Assembly (NCBI GenBank): GCA_964627665.1
Contig: CAZVKG010000008.1
Span: 13,124 to 77,123 of the forward strand
From: UBA1351 sp964627665
GTDB lineage: Bacteria > Bacillota > Clostridia > Lachnospirales > Vallitaleaceae
Reading direction: 5' to 3'
Length of the DNA: 64,000 nucleotides
A program made the position numbers and the translations under genes. Below, piece after piece: positions 16,574 to 25,226 of this stretch (the stretch's first letter is position 1; the number at the start of each line of letters is the position of its first letter). The notes beneath the pieces are model-generated. The model saw only the letters and a list, made by a program, of their open reading frames with translations. It did no database searches and was not told the origin of the DNA.

Positions 16574-18076
16574 TTATTGATGCGATACACCAATTGTCGC
16601 TAGTTTCATGATGTTTTCTTGAGTAAACTCATCTCGTGTCAACTCTCCGGTTATACGTCCTTGTGCCATTACATAGATTCGATCACACATGCCTATAAGT
16701 TCCGGCAATTCAGATGAAACCATGATGAGTCCTTTTCCTTCTTTTGCCAATTCTGTCATTAATTTGTAGATTTCAAATTTTGCCCCTACATCAATTCCTC
16801 GTGTCGGTTCATCCATAATTAAAATATCCGGATTTGTTACCATCCATTTTGCTAAAATTACTTTTTGTTGATTACCACCGCTTAAGGATTCAATACTTGT
16901 CTCATATGTTGGGGTTTTTACATTCATTTTTTTACAATAGTAGTCAACAACTTCATTTTCTTTCACACTGTGTAAGTATCCATGAAAAATAAATGATTTT
17001 AAACTTGACAAAGATACGTTTTCCCTCACACTTCGTACCGGAATAATTCCAAACCGCCTTCGATCTTCAGATAGCATAACCATATTATGTGCAATCGATT
17101 GACGTGTGTTTTTTATCGAAACTACTTCTTCTCGTATTCGGATATCCCCTTTTTCATAATCATCAAGTCCAAAAACAGCTCGCATCACTTCGGTTCTTCC
17201 CGCACCCATTAGCCCTGCAAAACCAACAATTTCATTTTTTCTTAAATTGAAGCTAATATTTTCGAATGTTCTTCCCGATGTGAGTCCATTGACTTCTAAA
17301 AGCTTCTCACCACAAGGTAACACTTCCTTTGGATATGTCTTTTCCATCTTTCGTCCAACCATCTGGGCGATAACTAAATCCATCGTATATTCAGAAACCG
17401 GACGGGAATCCACAACCTCACCATCCCGTAAGACGGTTATTTGATCTGCGATACGAAATATTTCATCCATTTTATGGGAGATATAAATGATGCATGTTCC
17501 TCGATTTCTCAACTCATTAATTTTCCTAAAGAGGAACTCAACTTCTTTTTGCGTAATGGCCGATGTCGGTTCATCCATAATGATAATGTCCGATTCATAG
17601 GATATTGCCTTTACGATTTCTAATATTTGAATATCTGATACCGTTAAATCCTTTAATTGCATTGTCGGGTTATAACGCAATCCTTCACTTTCTAAAAGTT
17701 CGACGGCTCTTTTTCGAATCAACTTCCAGTCAACTCGAATTGATGTCTTGGGCCAACTTCCGACAAACAAACTTTCTTCTACTGTCATTTCCGGAATATA
17801 GTTCAACTCTTGAAAAATCATGGATATTCCTAAATTTCGAGCTTCAATCGGATCTTTAATCTCTCGTTCTTTGCCATCAATAAGTATTTTTCCTTTATCC
17901 TTTTGATAAATCCCATTAATGATTTTCATTAGCGTTGATTTTCCTGCCCCATTTTCTCCGCAAAGAACATGAACCGTACCTTTTTCAACTTCAAAATTTA
18001 TATTTGCTAATGCTTTTACACCTGGAAAGGATTTTTCTACATTTTCAACTTTAAGTTTAATTTTTCTTTCCATCAT
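16574..18076 (-). CDS. Sugar ABC transporter ATP-binding protein (RbsA/MglA-like, two ATPase domains)
   Basis: 500-aa energiser of the CUT2 importer with tandem ABC domains. The first has Walker A GENGAGKSTLMK and Walker B IIIMDEPTSAI. The second has GAGRTEVMRAVFG and the signature LSGGNQQKVILAKW with ILIMDEPTRGID. The degenerate second Walker A is typical of this class. The start is one of two adjacent ATGs with AGAGG upstream. It is the first gene of the sugar operon, and only about 40 bp separate it from the likely phage end, so its native promoter is not contiguous. Confidence 0.92.
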   Translation of the reverse strand: MMERKIKLKVENVEKSFPGVKALANINFEVEKGTVHVLCGENGAGKSTLMKIINGIYQKDKGKILIDGKEREIKDPIEARNLGISMIFQELNYIPEMTVEESLFVGSWPKTSIRVDWKLIRKRAVELLESEGLRYNPTMQLKDLTVSDIQILEIVKAISYESDIIIMDEPTSAITQKEVEFLFRKINELRNRGTCIIYISHKMDEIFRIADQITVLRDGEVVDSRPVSEYTMDLVIAQMVGRKMEKTYPKEVLPCGEKLLEVNGLTSGRTFENISFNLRKNEIVGFAGLMGAGRTEVMRAVFGLDDYEKGDIRIREEVVSIKNTRQSIAHNMVMLSEDRRRFGIIPVRSVRENVSLSSLKSFIFHGYLHSVKENEVVDYYCKKMNVKTPTYETSIESLSGGNQQKVILAKWMVTNPDILIMDEPTRGIDVGAKFEIYKLMTELAKEGKGLIMVSSELPELIGMCDRIYVMAQGRITGELTRDEFTQENIMKLATIGVSHQ

Positions 18077-18117
18077 TAACCTCTTTCATGACTATTGCTG
18101 TAGCCGCGCAAAATTAT

Positions 18118-18212
18118 TGACAAAAATTCTCAAAATAAGTGGCAAAAACAATACTTCTTTTTTGAATCAATTCTAAGAAGTATTGTTTTCTGTTTGTCAT
18201 TTATTTTGAGAA
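18118..18212 (+). repeat. Candidate right-end transposase sites
   Basis: Two inward-facing TGNCA elements: TGACAAAAATTCTC at 18118 and TGTCATTTATTTTGAGAA at 18195-18212. The second matches 15 of 18 bases of the inverted copy at the other end (50110-50127). The 12-mer TTCTCAAAATAA also occurs inverted at 18127-18138 and 18201-18212, enclosing the late terminator. Function inferred from Mu end architecture. Confidence 0.55.
18144..18189 (-). terminator. Intrinsic terminator at the end of the phage late operon
   Basis: 15-bp perfect stem (18145-18159 with 18175-18189) and a 15-nt loop, followed on the minus strand by U5. It lies just past the last phage gene (stop at 18216), which argues that phage DNA extends at least to here. 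Confidence 0.75.
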
Positions 18213-18215
18213 TTA

Positions 18216-18641
18216 TTATATAATTCTGTACTTCGGCTTTTTCCCATTAAATATTATAAACCGTATATAATCATCTATTATAATTGCTAGAATTATGATT
18301 GGAATAAATATTATTGCAAAAATCAAACTAGACTGTCCCCAGATATTAAATGGTAAATCTGAATAATCCCAAATAGGTGGATGAATTTTCAATATCTTGT
18401 GCAGTATAACTCCCGTTATAAATTCTAATGGCAAAATTATCATTTCTGCATATATAACCATTTTAGTAATTGAGGTATCCCATGTGAATTTATTTTCATT
18501 TAACATTCCAATAAGTACTCCACATAATCCTCCTAATAAAAACATAGTCCAATGTGAATACCCTCTAAAAGCTAATTCTATTAGATAATAGATTGCGCCC
18601 ATTATTACATATAGTATTGTATACATTATTTTATTACTCAT
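18216..18641 (-). CDS. Small membrane protein, putative ABC-transporter type IV / CmpB-like permease
   Basis: 141 aa with four hydrophobic spans. The sequence YYLIELAFRGYSHWTMFLLG and the following GGLCGVLIG resemble the CmpB-type 'putative ABC transporter permease' family. That family is common in Clostridia and often carried by their phages with no partner ATPase. Here it is the last late gene, at the Mu right end where accessory (moron) genes lie. A membrane or lysis role is possible but unproven. Its start overlaps the preceding gene by 8 bp. Confidence 0.6.
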   Translation of the reverse strand: MSNKIMYTILYVIMGAIYYLIELAFRGYSHWTMFLLGGLCGVLIGMLNENKFTWDTSITKMVIYAEMIILPLEFITGVILHKILKIHPPIWDYSDLPFNIWGQSSLIFAIIFIPIIILAIIIDDYIRFIIFNGKKPKYRII

Positions 18642-19296
18642 TTAAAATCTCCATCCTTTCTGTATTAAACTGATTAATATTTGTTTGTATGTGAGTTTTC
18701 ATATCTGTTCCAAGGATAATTATTTGTTCATAAGTAAATTCATAACACTCTAGTTCACCGGATGCTTTCCACTCACATTTTTCTGTTGTTAGACCTTGTA
18801 ATCCGAGCATAGCCGTAATAACCAAACCTTGAATCGTTGATTGATCGGTATAATCACAATCAAAGTGTTTAGTAACGCCTAGACAATCAGAATCAAATCC
18901 TGAAAGTATTCTTTTATTACACTCAATCCTTGCGGTTTCAATTATAGCCTCTTTATCCTGCGGATCATGATTTGTTATCACCTGTTCAATACCACTAATT
19001 AAGGCTTCTACTTCTGTTGTATAATCTTCCCATTTTTCCACTTGCTTTTCAGTGGCTTTTTCATCATCATCAGTTTCCATCACCGTTTGGTAGAATCTCT
19101 TTTGATAGGTGGTATTGGTTCCAATGATGTTGTCAGTTTTATCAAGGATGTCCGTTTCTGTCTTCTTAAGATCAGGGAATATCAGATTAAATTCCACATC
19201 ATTATGTGTCAATGAATAGGAGTCTGACAGCTGACCAAGTTCACTATGAAGCTTGTTCACGTTGATATTTTCTTTACTATAAGTTAGTTTTAACAT
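18634..19296 (-). CDS. Tail fibre-associated protein, DUF4376-like
   Basis: 220 aa. The carboxy-terminal part (IIETARIECNKRILSGFDSD, LGVTKHFDCDYTDQS, then GLVITAMLGLQGL) resembles DUF4376, found in proteins encoded directly after tail fibres, possibly as fibre-assembly factors. The middle is acidic and helical. It lies 14 bp after the fibre gene. The assignment rests on weak similarity plus position. Confidence 0.5.
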   Translation of the reverse strand: MLKLTYSKENINVNKLHSELGQLSDSYSLTHNDVEFNLIFPDLKKTETDILDKTDNIIGTNTTYQKRFYQTVMETDDDEKATEKQVEKWEDYTTEVEALISGIEQVITNHDPQDKEAIIETARIECNKRILSGFDSDCLGVTKHFDCDYTDQSTIQGLVITAMLGLQGLTTEKCEWKASGELECYEFTYEQIIILGTDMKTHIQTNINQFNTERMEILNE

Positions 19297-19310
19297 TCAT
19301 ATACCCCTTT

Positions 19311-20990
19311 CTATCCAACCTTTCTAACCACTATTCTTGAAATTCCGGCAGTTATATCTAATGCTACACCGCTTGTTTGATATACTTGTACTACTATTTT
19401 TTGCCCTTTCGTTAAGTACTTATTTGCTGGGATTGTAATAAGTGTATTAGAACCGTTAACAGCATTTCGCCTATCAAACGAGACGCCTTCAACTCCTTCA
19501 ATAGATATTGACGCACTTCTTATTCCTGTAGCATTTGAATCAAACATAACAGTGCAGTACATTTCGTAATCACCGCTTTCATTAATAATAATTGCATCAG
19601 GGTCATTTATATCGAACATATCAAAATCATCACTAACAACCGTATCCCATGCAATATTTTTTGCAGTAGATCCACTTTGGATAGATTGAGCACTTGACAA
19701 TTTTAATTCGCAATACGGTTGCTTTGCTAAACTCTTCGCCACTTCTGCAACATTTGCATGGTGAACGTGGGATATTTCGGATATTGATAAAGACTTTAAG
19801 GTATCCGTTCTATACTGCAAAGTGTAGATTGCTAATTTTAAGTTTAGCAAAGAAGTTTGACCTTTTATTTGCGATACTAACGCTCCATTTTTATAGATAT
19901 GTAAAGTTATATCATTATTCTTTTTGTGCAATATAAACCTTATTAGATCACCTTTCACAAATTCTAATGGGTCAACATGATTTTCTGTATTAATTCCGTT
20001 TTCAAGCACATATAGCCTAGCAGCATTGTCATACAGATGAGCAATAAAATAATTTTGGTCGTCTTCATACCAGCATATTCTTGTTGTTCTACCGCCTGTA
20101 TACACTTCAAATTCAGCATGTGATATAAAATCCCTATATATATTTACCCCTTCTAATGCGTTTATGTCATTTATGTCATCAGATTCTACCGTTAATTCTC
20201 TAAGCACAATTTTTCCAAACTCTTTACCCAAATACCATTCACCTGAGTTAATAATAAAATCCCTCATCCCGTTGTGTTGGAATGGATTAGGATAATTATC
20301 GAGTGGGTCTTTTTTTACTAACTGAAGCAATTGGAATGATACATAAGCACCTTGCGCATTGCTAATTGAAGTCCAAAACATCCTAGTAGACTTCATATCT
20401 GAATTTATATCAGCAGTTCCAATAACCTCATTTTTCCTTATTTTAAAATAGTTCCACCCTGTTAATATCCCAGCTGATATCGTTTTATTTGTATTATTAG
20501 ACACATTATAAATCGATTCAGGAGATAAACCAAAACCTATATTAGCAACCATGGAAGCATCACTTACATATACTACCAAAACTAAATAATCATCTATTGA
20601 GGAAGGTGAACCATTATTAAAAGTTCCAAGATTAAATGTAGGTAGATTATTAAAATCTGATATTATACTACCGCTAATATTATTTACTTCTTCAACTTTT
20701 AATGATTTACTACCAATTTTTATATTTATAGTATCTTCTGATCCAACCGACCTCCCGCCTATATCCTGAAAATCATCAATTAGCTTTGTATTCCCATAAT
20801 AAGCCCCAAGGTCAGCATAGAAAGAATTATCAAGCTTTTCCTTATTTCCTATTGATCGCGCATCATTGTCAAATATGCCTTGCTCCATCTTATTGGCTCT
20901 CGCTTCAGTGAACCGTGTTCCTTGCTGAATGACTTCGCCAGTCTCAGGGTCAACAATATGATCAACCCAAATAGTCTTTTCATACGACAT
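19311..20990 (-). CDS. Putative tail fibre / receptor-binding protein
   Basis: 559 aa. The start SYEKTIWVDHIVDPETGEVI with TRFTEARANKMEQGI nearby is a common opening of Firmicutes phage baseplate-fibre proteins. The rest is beta-rich with a probable lectin-like or jelly-roll region at the carboxy end (from about 400). No catalytic motif seen. Gene order (after tail protein I) supports Mu gp49/S function, but the binding target cannot be predicted. RBS AAAGGAGG. Confidence 0.7.
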   Translation of the reverse strand: MSYEKTIWVDHIVDPETGEVIQQGTRFTEARANKMEQGIFDNDARSIGNKEKLDNSFYADLGAYYGNTKLIDDFQDIGGRSVGSEDTINIKIGSKSLKVEEVNNISGSIISDFNNLPTFNLGTFNNGSPSSIDDYLVLVVYVSDASMVANIGFGLSPESIYNVSNNTNKTISAGILTGWNYFKIRKNEVIGTADINSDMKSTRMFWTSISNAQGAYVSFQLLQLVKKDPLDNYPNPFQHNGMRDFIINSGEWYLGKEFGKIVLRELTVESDDINDINALEGVNIYRDFISHAEFEVYTGGRTTRICWYEDDQNYFIAHLYDNAARLYVLENGINTENHVDPLEFVKGDLIRFILHKKNNDITLHIYKNGALVSQIKGQTSLLNLKLAIYTLQYRTDTLKSLSISEISHVHHANVAEVAKSLAKQPYCELKLSSAQSIQSGSTAKNIAWDTVVSDDFDMFDINDPDAIIINESGDYEMYCTVMFDSNATGIRSASISIEGVEGVSFDRRNAVNGSNTLITIPANKYLTKGQKIVVQVYQTSGVALDITAGISRIVVRKVG

Positions 20991-21288
20991 AAAGTGTTTC
21001 CTCCTTTACTTGGAATTTGAATCTTACAAGCAAGCCTTTTGTATCCGGCTTATTGATTATTTCAGGCTTGATTGCAAAGTCGTTGCCTGTGGTTGATACG
21101 AGCTTGAAGTTGCTCAAGTCTCCGCTCACCCCATCTTCAAGGTATAAGTAAATCATGACCGTGTCACCCTGGATAGAAGTCTTGTAAATCGTTGTTGTAT
21201 TGGTCACGCCTTCAAGGTCATAGCTGCCATGATCCATTCTGTCTATAATTGATTGAGCAATCTCCTCAATCCCTTGTGTAGTTATCAT
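20980..21288 (-). CDS. Small baseplate/fibre-linked protein, unknown function
   Basis: 102 aa, mostly beta-strand by inspection (TTIYKTSIQGDTVMIYLYLE; FKLVSTTGNDFAI). It sits between tail protein I and the fibre, overlapping both by a few bases, so it is probably a fibre connector. The ATG at 21288 has GGAGGAGG upstream; the overlapping TTG at 21291 is the alternative. I do not recognise a family. Confidence 0.65.
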   Translation of the reverse strand: MITTQGIEEIAQSIIDRMDHGSYDLEGVTNTTTIYKTSIQGDTVMIYLYLEDGVSGDLSNFKLVSTTGNDFAIKPEIINKPDTKGLLVRFKFQVKEETLYVV

Positions 21289-21995
21289 CAATTTTCCTCC
21301 TCCGCATAAAATGTGTTACAACGATAATCCTCAATGTCAAAGGTCTTGAACTCTGTATCAGCACTCAGAAGCAAATCAAACGCTTTTCCCATTGTCTGAG
21401 CTTCAGGCCATGTTCCACACATCAAGATATTGCATATTGGATAATCAAAAGGGTAGTAGTTTCCTTCAGTCTTTATGGACACTTGACTCTCTGAGCCTAT
21501 TCCATAGGAAGGCTTTCCACTTGCAGGCTTAACCTTCATGATCTCCTTATCAATAATCGTGATATCATTCACGCTACTTTGTTGTTTAGATGATAAGTAG
21601 ATTGTGAACTCTGCCCACCTTTCAGGATCATGGAGATAAAACGGATCAATAGTTGATTGATCATATCCAAGAGCTTTGAGAGCCAAGAGCATTCCTTCCT
21701 TTGTTCCTGCCTTCTCAGCAATAATGTTTTTCATTGAAAGCCGTGTTCTGAAGTTCTCAACGCTCTCACCCTTGAGCCTTTGCATCACTCTGTCACGTCC
21801 ATGCTCTTCAAGAAGCTTCTCACTGGCACTGATTATCATAGACTCTTCACGGACTCTGAAGATATCCTGTTTCGTCTGATCAAACACCTTACCAAATACC
21901 TTGAAGAGTATATAAAACTGATTCTTGAGCTTTGTAACTTTCTTGATTGGGCCATAAAGAAGGTAATACATATAATCTTGAAATTTATCAAACAT
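21288..21995 (-). CDS. Phage tail protein I-like baseplate protein (YmfQ/DUF2313, Mu gp48)
   Basis: 235 aa. Its position directly after the gp47/J gene and the pattern ENFRTRLSMKNIIAEKAGTK, GMLLALKALGYD match the DUF2313/YmfQ family, which forms the baseplate edge next to the fibre. Start placed at MFDKFQDYMYYLLYG, whose RBS GAGAGGGTG overlaps the end of the preceding gene; the longest frame starts 18 bp earlier. Confidence 0.75.
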   Translation of the reverse strand: MFDKFQDYMYYLLYGPIKKVTKLKNQFYILFKVFGKVFDQTKQDIFRVREESMIISASEKLLEEHGRDRVMQRLKGESVENFRTRLSMKNIIAEKAGTKEGMLLALKALGYDQSTIDPFYLHDPERWAEFTIYLSSKQQSSVNDITIIDKEIMKVKPASGKPSYGIGSESQVSIKTEGNYYPFDYPICNILMCGTWPEAQTMGKAFDLLLSADTEFKTFDIEDYRCNTFYAEEEN

Positions 21996-21999
21996 ATCT

Positions 22000-23130
22000 T
22001 TACACCCTCTCAACCGTTATTGTGAGCGTTCCAAGGATAATCACCTTGTCATTGCTCAAGATGACATCAGTAGCAGGCTGAATGATATTGGACTTCTTGT
22101 AGACTTGAATATCTTTTTTGAGATAATAAACAACATCATCCCTGTAAAGCTTGTTGAGCTCCCTGTCTTTCGATATCTTGAGTAGGTCAATGATAATTGC
22201 TTCAGCTTTTTCCTGAACGCCTTCGTCACTTGCATCTTCGTCAATATAAACCACAATTTCAACATCCTGAGCAACTGTTTCAGAAGACTTCACAAGCAAG
22301 TTATCATAAGGGCCTTTGATTGTGTTTGCCTCAGCTTCAACCTTATCAAGCAAGCTCTGAGTCGCTTCGCCTGCCGTGGATGTCACAATAATATCAACCG
22401 TGCCTTGTCCTCGAGGATGAAGGTCATCAACTCTCACGAACAGAACACCTTCAACCGCCTCACAAACATTCTTGTACTTATCTCGGATAGGGAAGGTTGA
22501 AAGCTCTGCCCATGAGTTCAATGTCCGTGTTCTTAATCCCTCAATATCTTCAATGTCACTGCCTTCCTGAACGAGCCAATCAGAAGCATTGAATATTCTG
22601 TCAACCCCTTCAATGTGAGTGAGTGATTTCTTGATCTGATTTTGAGGAACGTTGTACTTTGAGCCTTCCTTCTCAGCTTCAACGAGTACCGTTTGACTCA
22701 GTGAATCCTTCTGAAGAATTGTATCCTGAAGGACTAAGAAGCGGAGCTCCTCGCCATTGATATCCTGATCAGTCTTGAAGACATCACCCTTGGCAATCTT
22801 CACGGCATCCCCCGGAGCATCTCTTTCAAGAGTGACATATCCTTGGGTCTTTGTCGGCTGCTTTCTTTTCTTTGAGAAGTCAGCTGCCTTCAGTTCCATC
22901 CATACATCTTGAGCATGAGAGACAAACATATTGTTTACAACGCCCCTCAAGAGCTTCACAAGCTCAATACGAATCTGAATAAGAATCATTAATAGTGTGT
23001 AGAATATACCGCCTGAACTAAAGTTTGTAATAGCAAAGCCTTCATCTTTGAGCTCTTGTTCAAGAGTGTTCAGATATTCCTCTCGATCAGGAATCGGAAG
23101 AATTTCATCCAGTATCTTATCATCAATCAT
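22000..23130 (-). CDS. Baseplate J / gp47 family protein
   Basis: 376-aa baseplate wedge component. Recognisable core: WMELKAADFSKKRKQPTKTQ, GYVTLERDAPGDAVKIAKGD, and the conserved IEDIEGLRTRTLNSWAELST followed by VEGVLFVRVDDLHPRGQGTV. The initiator abuts the gp46-like stop (shared at 23130). Likely co-translated. Confidence 0.88.
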   Translation of the reverse strand: MIDDKILDEILPIPDREEYLNTLEQELKDEGFAITNFSSGGIFYTLLMILIQIRIELVKLLRGVVNNMFVSHAQDVWMELKAADFSKKRKQPTKTQGYVTLERDAPGDAVKIAKGDVFKTDQDINGEELRFLVLQDTILQKDSLSQTVLVEAEKEGSKYNVPQNQIKKSLTHIEGVDRIFNASDWLVQEGSDIEDIEGLRTRTLNSWAELSTFPIRDKYKNVCEAVEGVLFVRVDDLHPRGQGTVDIIVTSTAGEATQSLLDKVEAEANTIKGPYDNLLVKSSETVAQDVEIVVYIDEDASDEGVQEKAEAIIIDLLKISKDRELNKLYRDDVVYYLKKDIQVYKKSNIIQPATDVILSNDKVIILGTLTITVERV

Positions 23131-23540
23131 TAGATCATCACCACCTCAACATTGACTCTGTCTAGTGCAATATTCAAATTGTACTGAGTGGAGTCATTAA
23201 TAAATTTGAAAGCCACTTTGATTGAGATTTTGTCATCCTCAAAAGTGAGTTGTGTTACAATCGTTTCACTGTCAATCTCTTCACGTCTTGAAAGTTTCGT
23301 TTTGATTCGTTGGTCAATTTCTAGCTTGATAAGGTCATCCTCCTGCACCTGTATGAAGTCAATAAGGGACCATCCCCAATCTTGATCATAAAAGAGCTCT
23401 CCTTCCTGAGACATAGCTTCAAGCCTTATATCTTGAATGAGACACTCCGTATTTGAAGCGATTGGCGCCTCGCCACTTGCAGCCGCCGTGAGTTGCCAAT
23501 TCTCATCAAGTTTTATATCTGCGTCAAATAATCCTGCCAT
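23130..23540 (-). CDS. Baseplate wedge protein, GPW/gp25-like (Mu gp46)
   Basis: 136 aa from ATG at 23540 (ATGATGG overlapping the upstream stop, with GGAAGGTGAT as RBS). FYDQDWGWSLIDFIQVQ and VQLTF-type strands fit the gp25/W lysozyme-like fold, which has no enzymatic role. Position between spike and J supports it. A longer frame begins 60 bp upstream, but it would overlap the spike gene and lacks an RBS. Confidence 0.7.
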   Translation of the reverse strand: MAGLFDADIKLDENWQLTAAASGEAPIASNTECLIQDIRLEAMSQEGELFYDQDWGWSLIDFIQVQEDDLIKLEIDQRIKTKLSRREEIDSETIVTQLTFEDDKISIKVAFKFINDSTQYNLNIALDRVNVEVVMI

Positions 23541-23824
23541 CATATCACCTTCCCGACAATGTGAATGTTTAGTTGTCCATAAAGAAGAACCACCGTACAA
23601 ATATCTCCATATTCAAGAGCCACTGTTGATTTTACTTTTGGAATTTCAGGGAATCTTGTGTCAATTTCCTTGTTTTCGTCAAGTATTTTGAGATTATACA
23701 CATAATACCCTGTAGCATCCTGAACCTTTGTGACCTTTGAATAAACTACTGAAGGAAGCTTAATGTGCTGATATTTTGTTTCGATCAGTTTGTTAGCACC
23801 CTTAATGATCATTTGTTCGAGCAT
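23540..23824 (-). CDS. Short baseplate spike-like OB-domain protein (Mu gp45/gpV position)
   Basis: 94 aa. The pattern of strands (LPSVVYSKVTKVQDATGYYV; VKSTVALEYGDICTVVLLYG) fits the OB fold of the gpV/gp45 spike. It is far shorter than Mu gp45 (about 200 aa) and lacks the trimeric beta-helix and metal-binding tip. Either the spike is minimal or another protein supplies the tip. Confidence 0.55.
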   Translation of the reverse strand: MLEQMIIKGANKLIETKYQHIKLPSVVYSKVTKVQDATGYYVYNLKILDENKEIDTRFPEIPKVKSTVALEYGDICTVVLLYGQLNIHIVGKVI

Positions 23825-23836
23825 GAATCTCCCTCC

Positions 23837-24592
23837 TTAAAAATAGATAGCTGTTCTAATGAATCCTGCATTATTTGTTGTAAACACAACCTTTTTCGTT
23901 TCAAAAGTTCCTGAGATTTTAGGGTGTCTCAGAATAATTTTTTGTGAATGTTTTATAAACGGCATTGAAACTGTCTCTAATTCCCAAACACCACCAGACC
24001 TCTCAAGAGATATGATATTCACACCATACTCAAACTCATAGATTTTCTTTTGTTCCGGCTTCTCTCCCCAGTAGAACACACCACCTGAGAAGTAAAACTG
24101 CTCTTTGACTTTCCAAAGGTTGTGAATCTCCTCAATGACTGATATGACGTTTTTTTTGAACACGGGGACAACTTTTTTCTTTTGGAACACCTTTGAAGAT
24201 ATCTTTATGTCTGTGATTCCTGCTTTGTTCAGACAGAATATCAAGATTTCTTGAGGCGTTGCATCAAGGAAAGTATTGGTGATATACGTCTCCTCAAGAA
24301 GTATCATGTCATCCTTAAGAACAATCTCATTTGAGTAACTGCCTTCGCTCATTGGATTGACAACATATCCTTCAAATACCTCGTCAAATACTCCATCATA
24401 TCCAAGTTCAATCAAACCCTTGTCTTTCTTACCCAGCGTGATCTTCTCATTAAACTGCTGAGTAAACTTTATCTTTGCCCAATCAAAATATGAATCTTTT
24501 GAGGAATAGGCTTCAATCTCAATACCTTTTTGAAAGCCATAGTTTCCAACATTTACACTAATTTCAGGATAAAATAACTCGTTTGTTTCCAT
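23837..24592 (-). CDS. Baseplate hub protein (gpD/Mu gp44-like)
   Basis: 251 aa. Strand-rich protein with LGYDGVFDEVFEGYVVNPMS, typical of hub domain 1 of the late control D family, and later QEILIFCLNKAGITDIKISS, which matches the second hub domain. Gene order after the gp43-like protein and before the spike supports this. Family similarity is modest. Confidence 0.7.
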   Translation of the reverse strand: METNELFYPEISVNVGNYGFQKGIEIEAYSSKDSYFDWAKIKFTQQFNEKITLGKKDKGLIELGYDGVFDEVFEGYVVNPMSEGSYSNEIVLKDDMILLEETYITNTFLDATPQEILIFCLNKAGITDIKISSKVFQKKKVVPVFKKNVISVIEEIHNLWKVKEQFYFSGGVFYWGEKPEQKKIYEFEYGVNIISLERSGGVWELETVSMPFIKHSQKIILRHPKISGTFETKKVVFTTNNAGFIRTAIYF

Positions 24593-24605
24593 TGTCTCAC
24601 CTCGC

Positions 24606-25214
24606 TTAGTAGGGCATTTGTTTCAGTTTTCCTCTATATAGTTGTGCTCCAATACTATCGGTTGCAGGTGATTTATTGGTTTTATCTTTTATTTTTGGTG
24701 CCGATCCACGATCTGAATTAAGATAACTTTTATATTCATCTGTCAACGTTGATGATACTGTTGGTTTTTTTGCAGTTTCAATCGTTTCTTTTGTTTTATT
24801 GGTTGCCGTTATCGTAATAGGAATATATTCCCAAAACTCAATCATTACTGTGAGTTCATCTTTCTTGCTTTGCTCTTTAGTTGTCAGATTCTTAAAAAGA
24901 ACTTTAGAGATGCCTCTTGCAGCTGTATGCTCATTGACTATCTCATAAACTATCGGTTTTGACTGGCCTTGCTTCTTGAAAATATTTTGAATTTGTTCAA
25001 GCTTCTGACGCTTTGTCAAGAGTGGCCCTTCATGCAAAATTAATTCAACGTTGACTTTTGAATCTTCGTATCCAATCGCTTGCTTTGATTTTGAACTTCT
25101 ACCTTCAATCTCCTGTTCTTCAATAAGAGCATCACCTTTAATTTCAATGCTTTTAAAAAGTCCGGGGAGAATGACACCTCCAATTTTTATTGTACTTTCA
25201 TCAAAGTAAATCAA
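24606..25214 (-). CDS. Tail/baseplate protein in the Mu gp43 (gpN) position
   Basis: 202 aa. The amino half (IKIGGVILPGLFKSIEIKGD, ALIEEQEIEGRSSKSKQAIG) resembles baseplate proteins that follow the tape measure in contractile phages. A Thr/Lys-rich low-complexity linker covers about residues 135-185. I see no LysM domain. Role inferred mainly from order. Confidence 0.6.
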   Translation of the reverse strand: MIYFDESTIKIGGVILPGLFKSIEIKGDALIEEQEIEGRSSKSKQAIGYEDSKVNVELILHEGPLLTKRQKLEQIQNIFKKQGQSKPIVYEIVNEHTAARGISKVLFKNLTTKEQSKKDELTVMIEFWEYIPITITATNKTKETIETAKKPTVSSTLTDEYKSYLNSDRGSAPKIKDKTNKSPATDSIGAQLYRGKLKQMPY

Positions 25215-25226
25215 TTTTCTCCCCCC

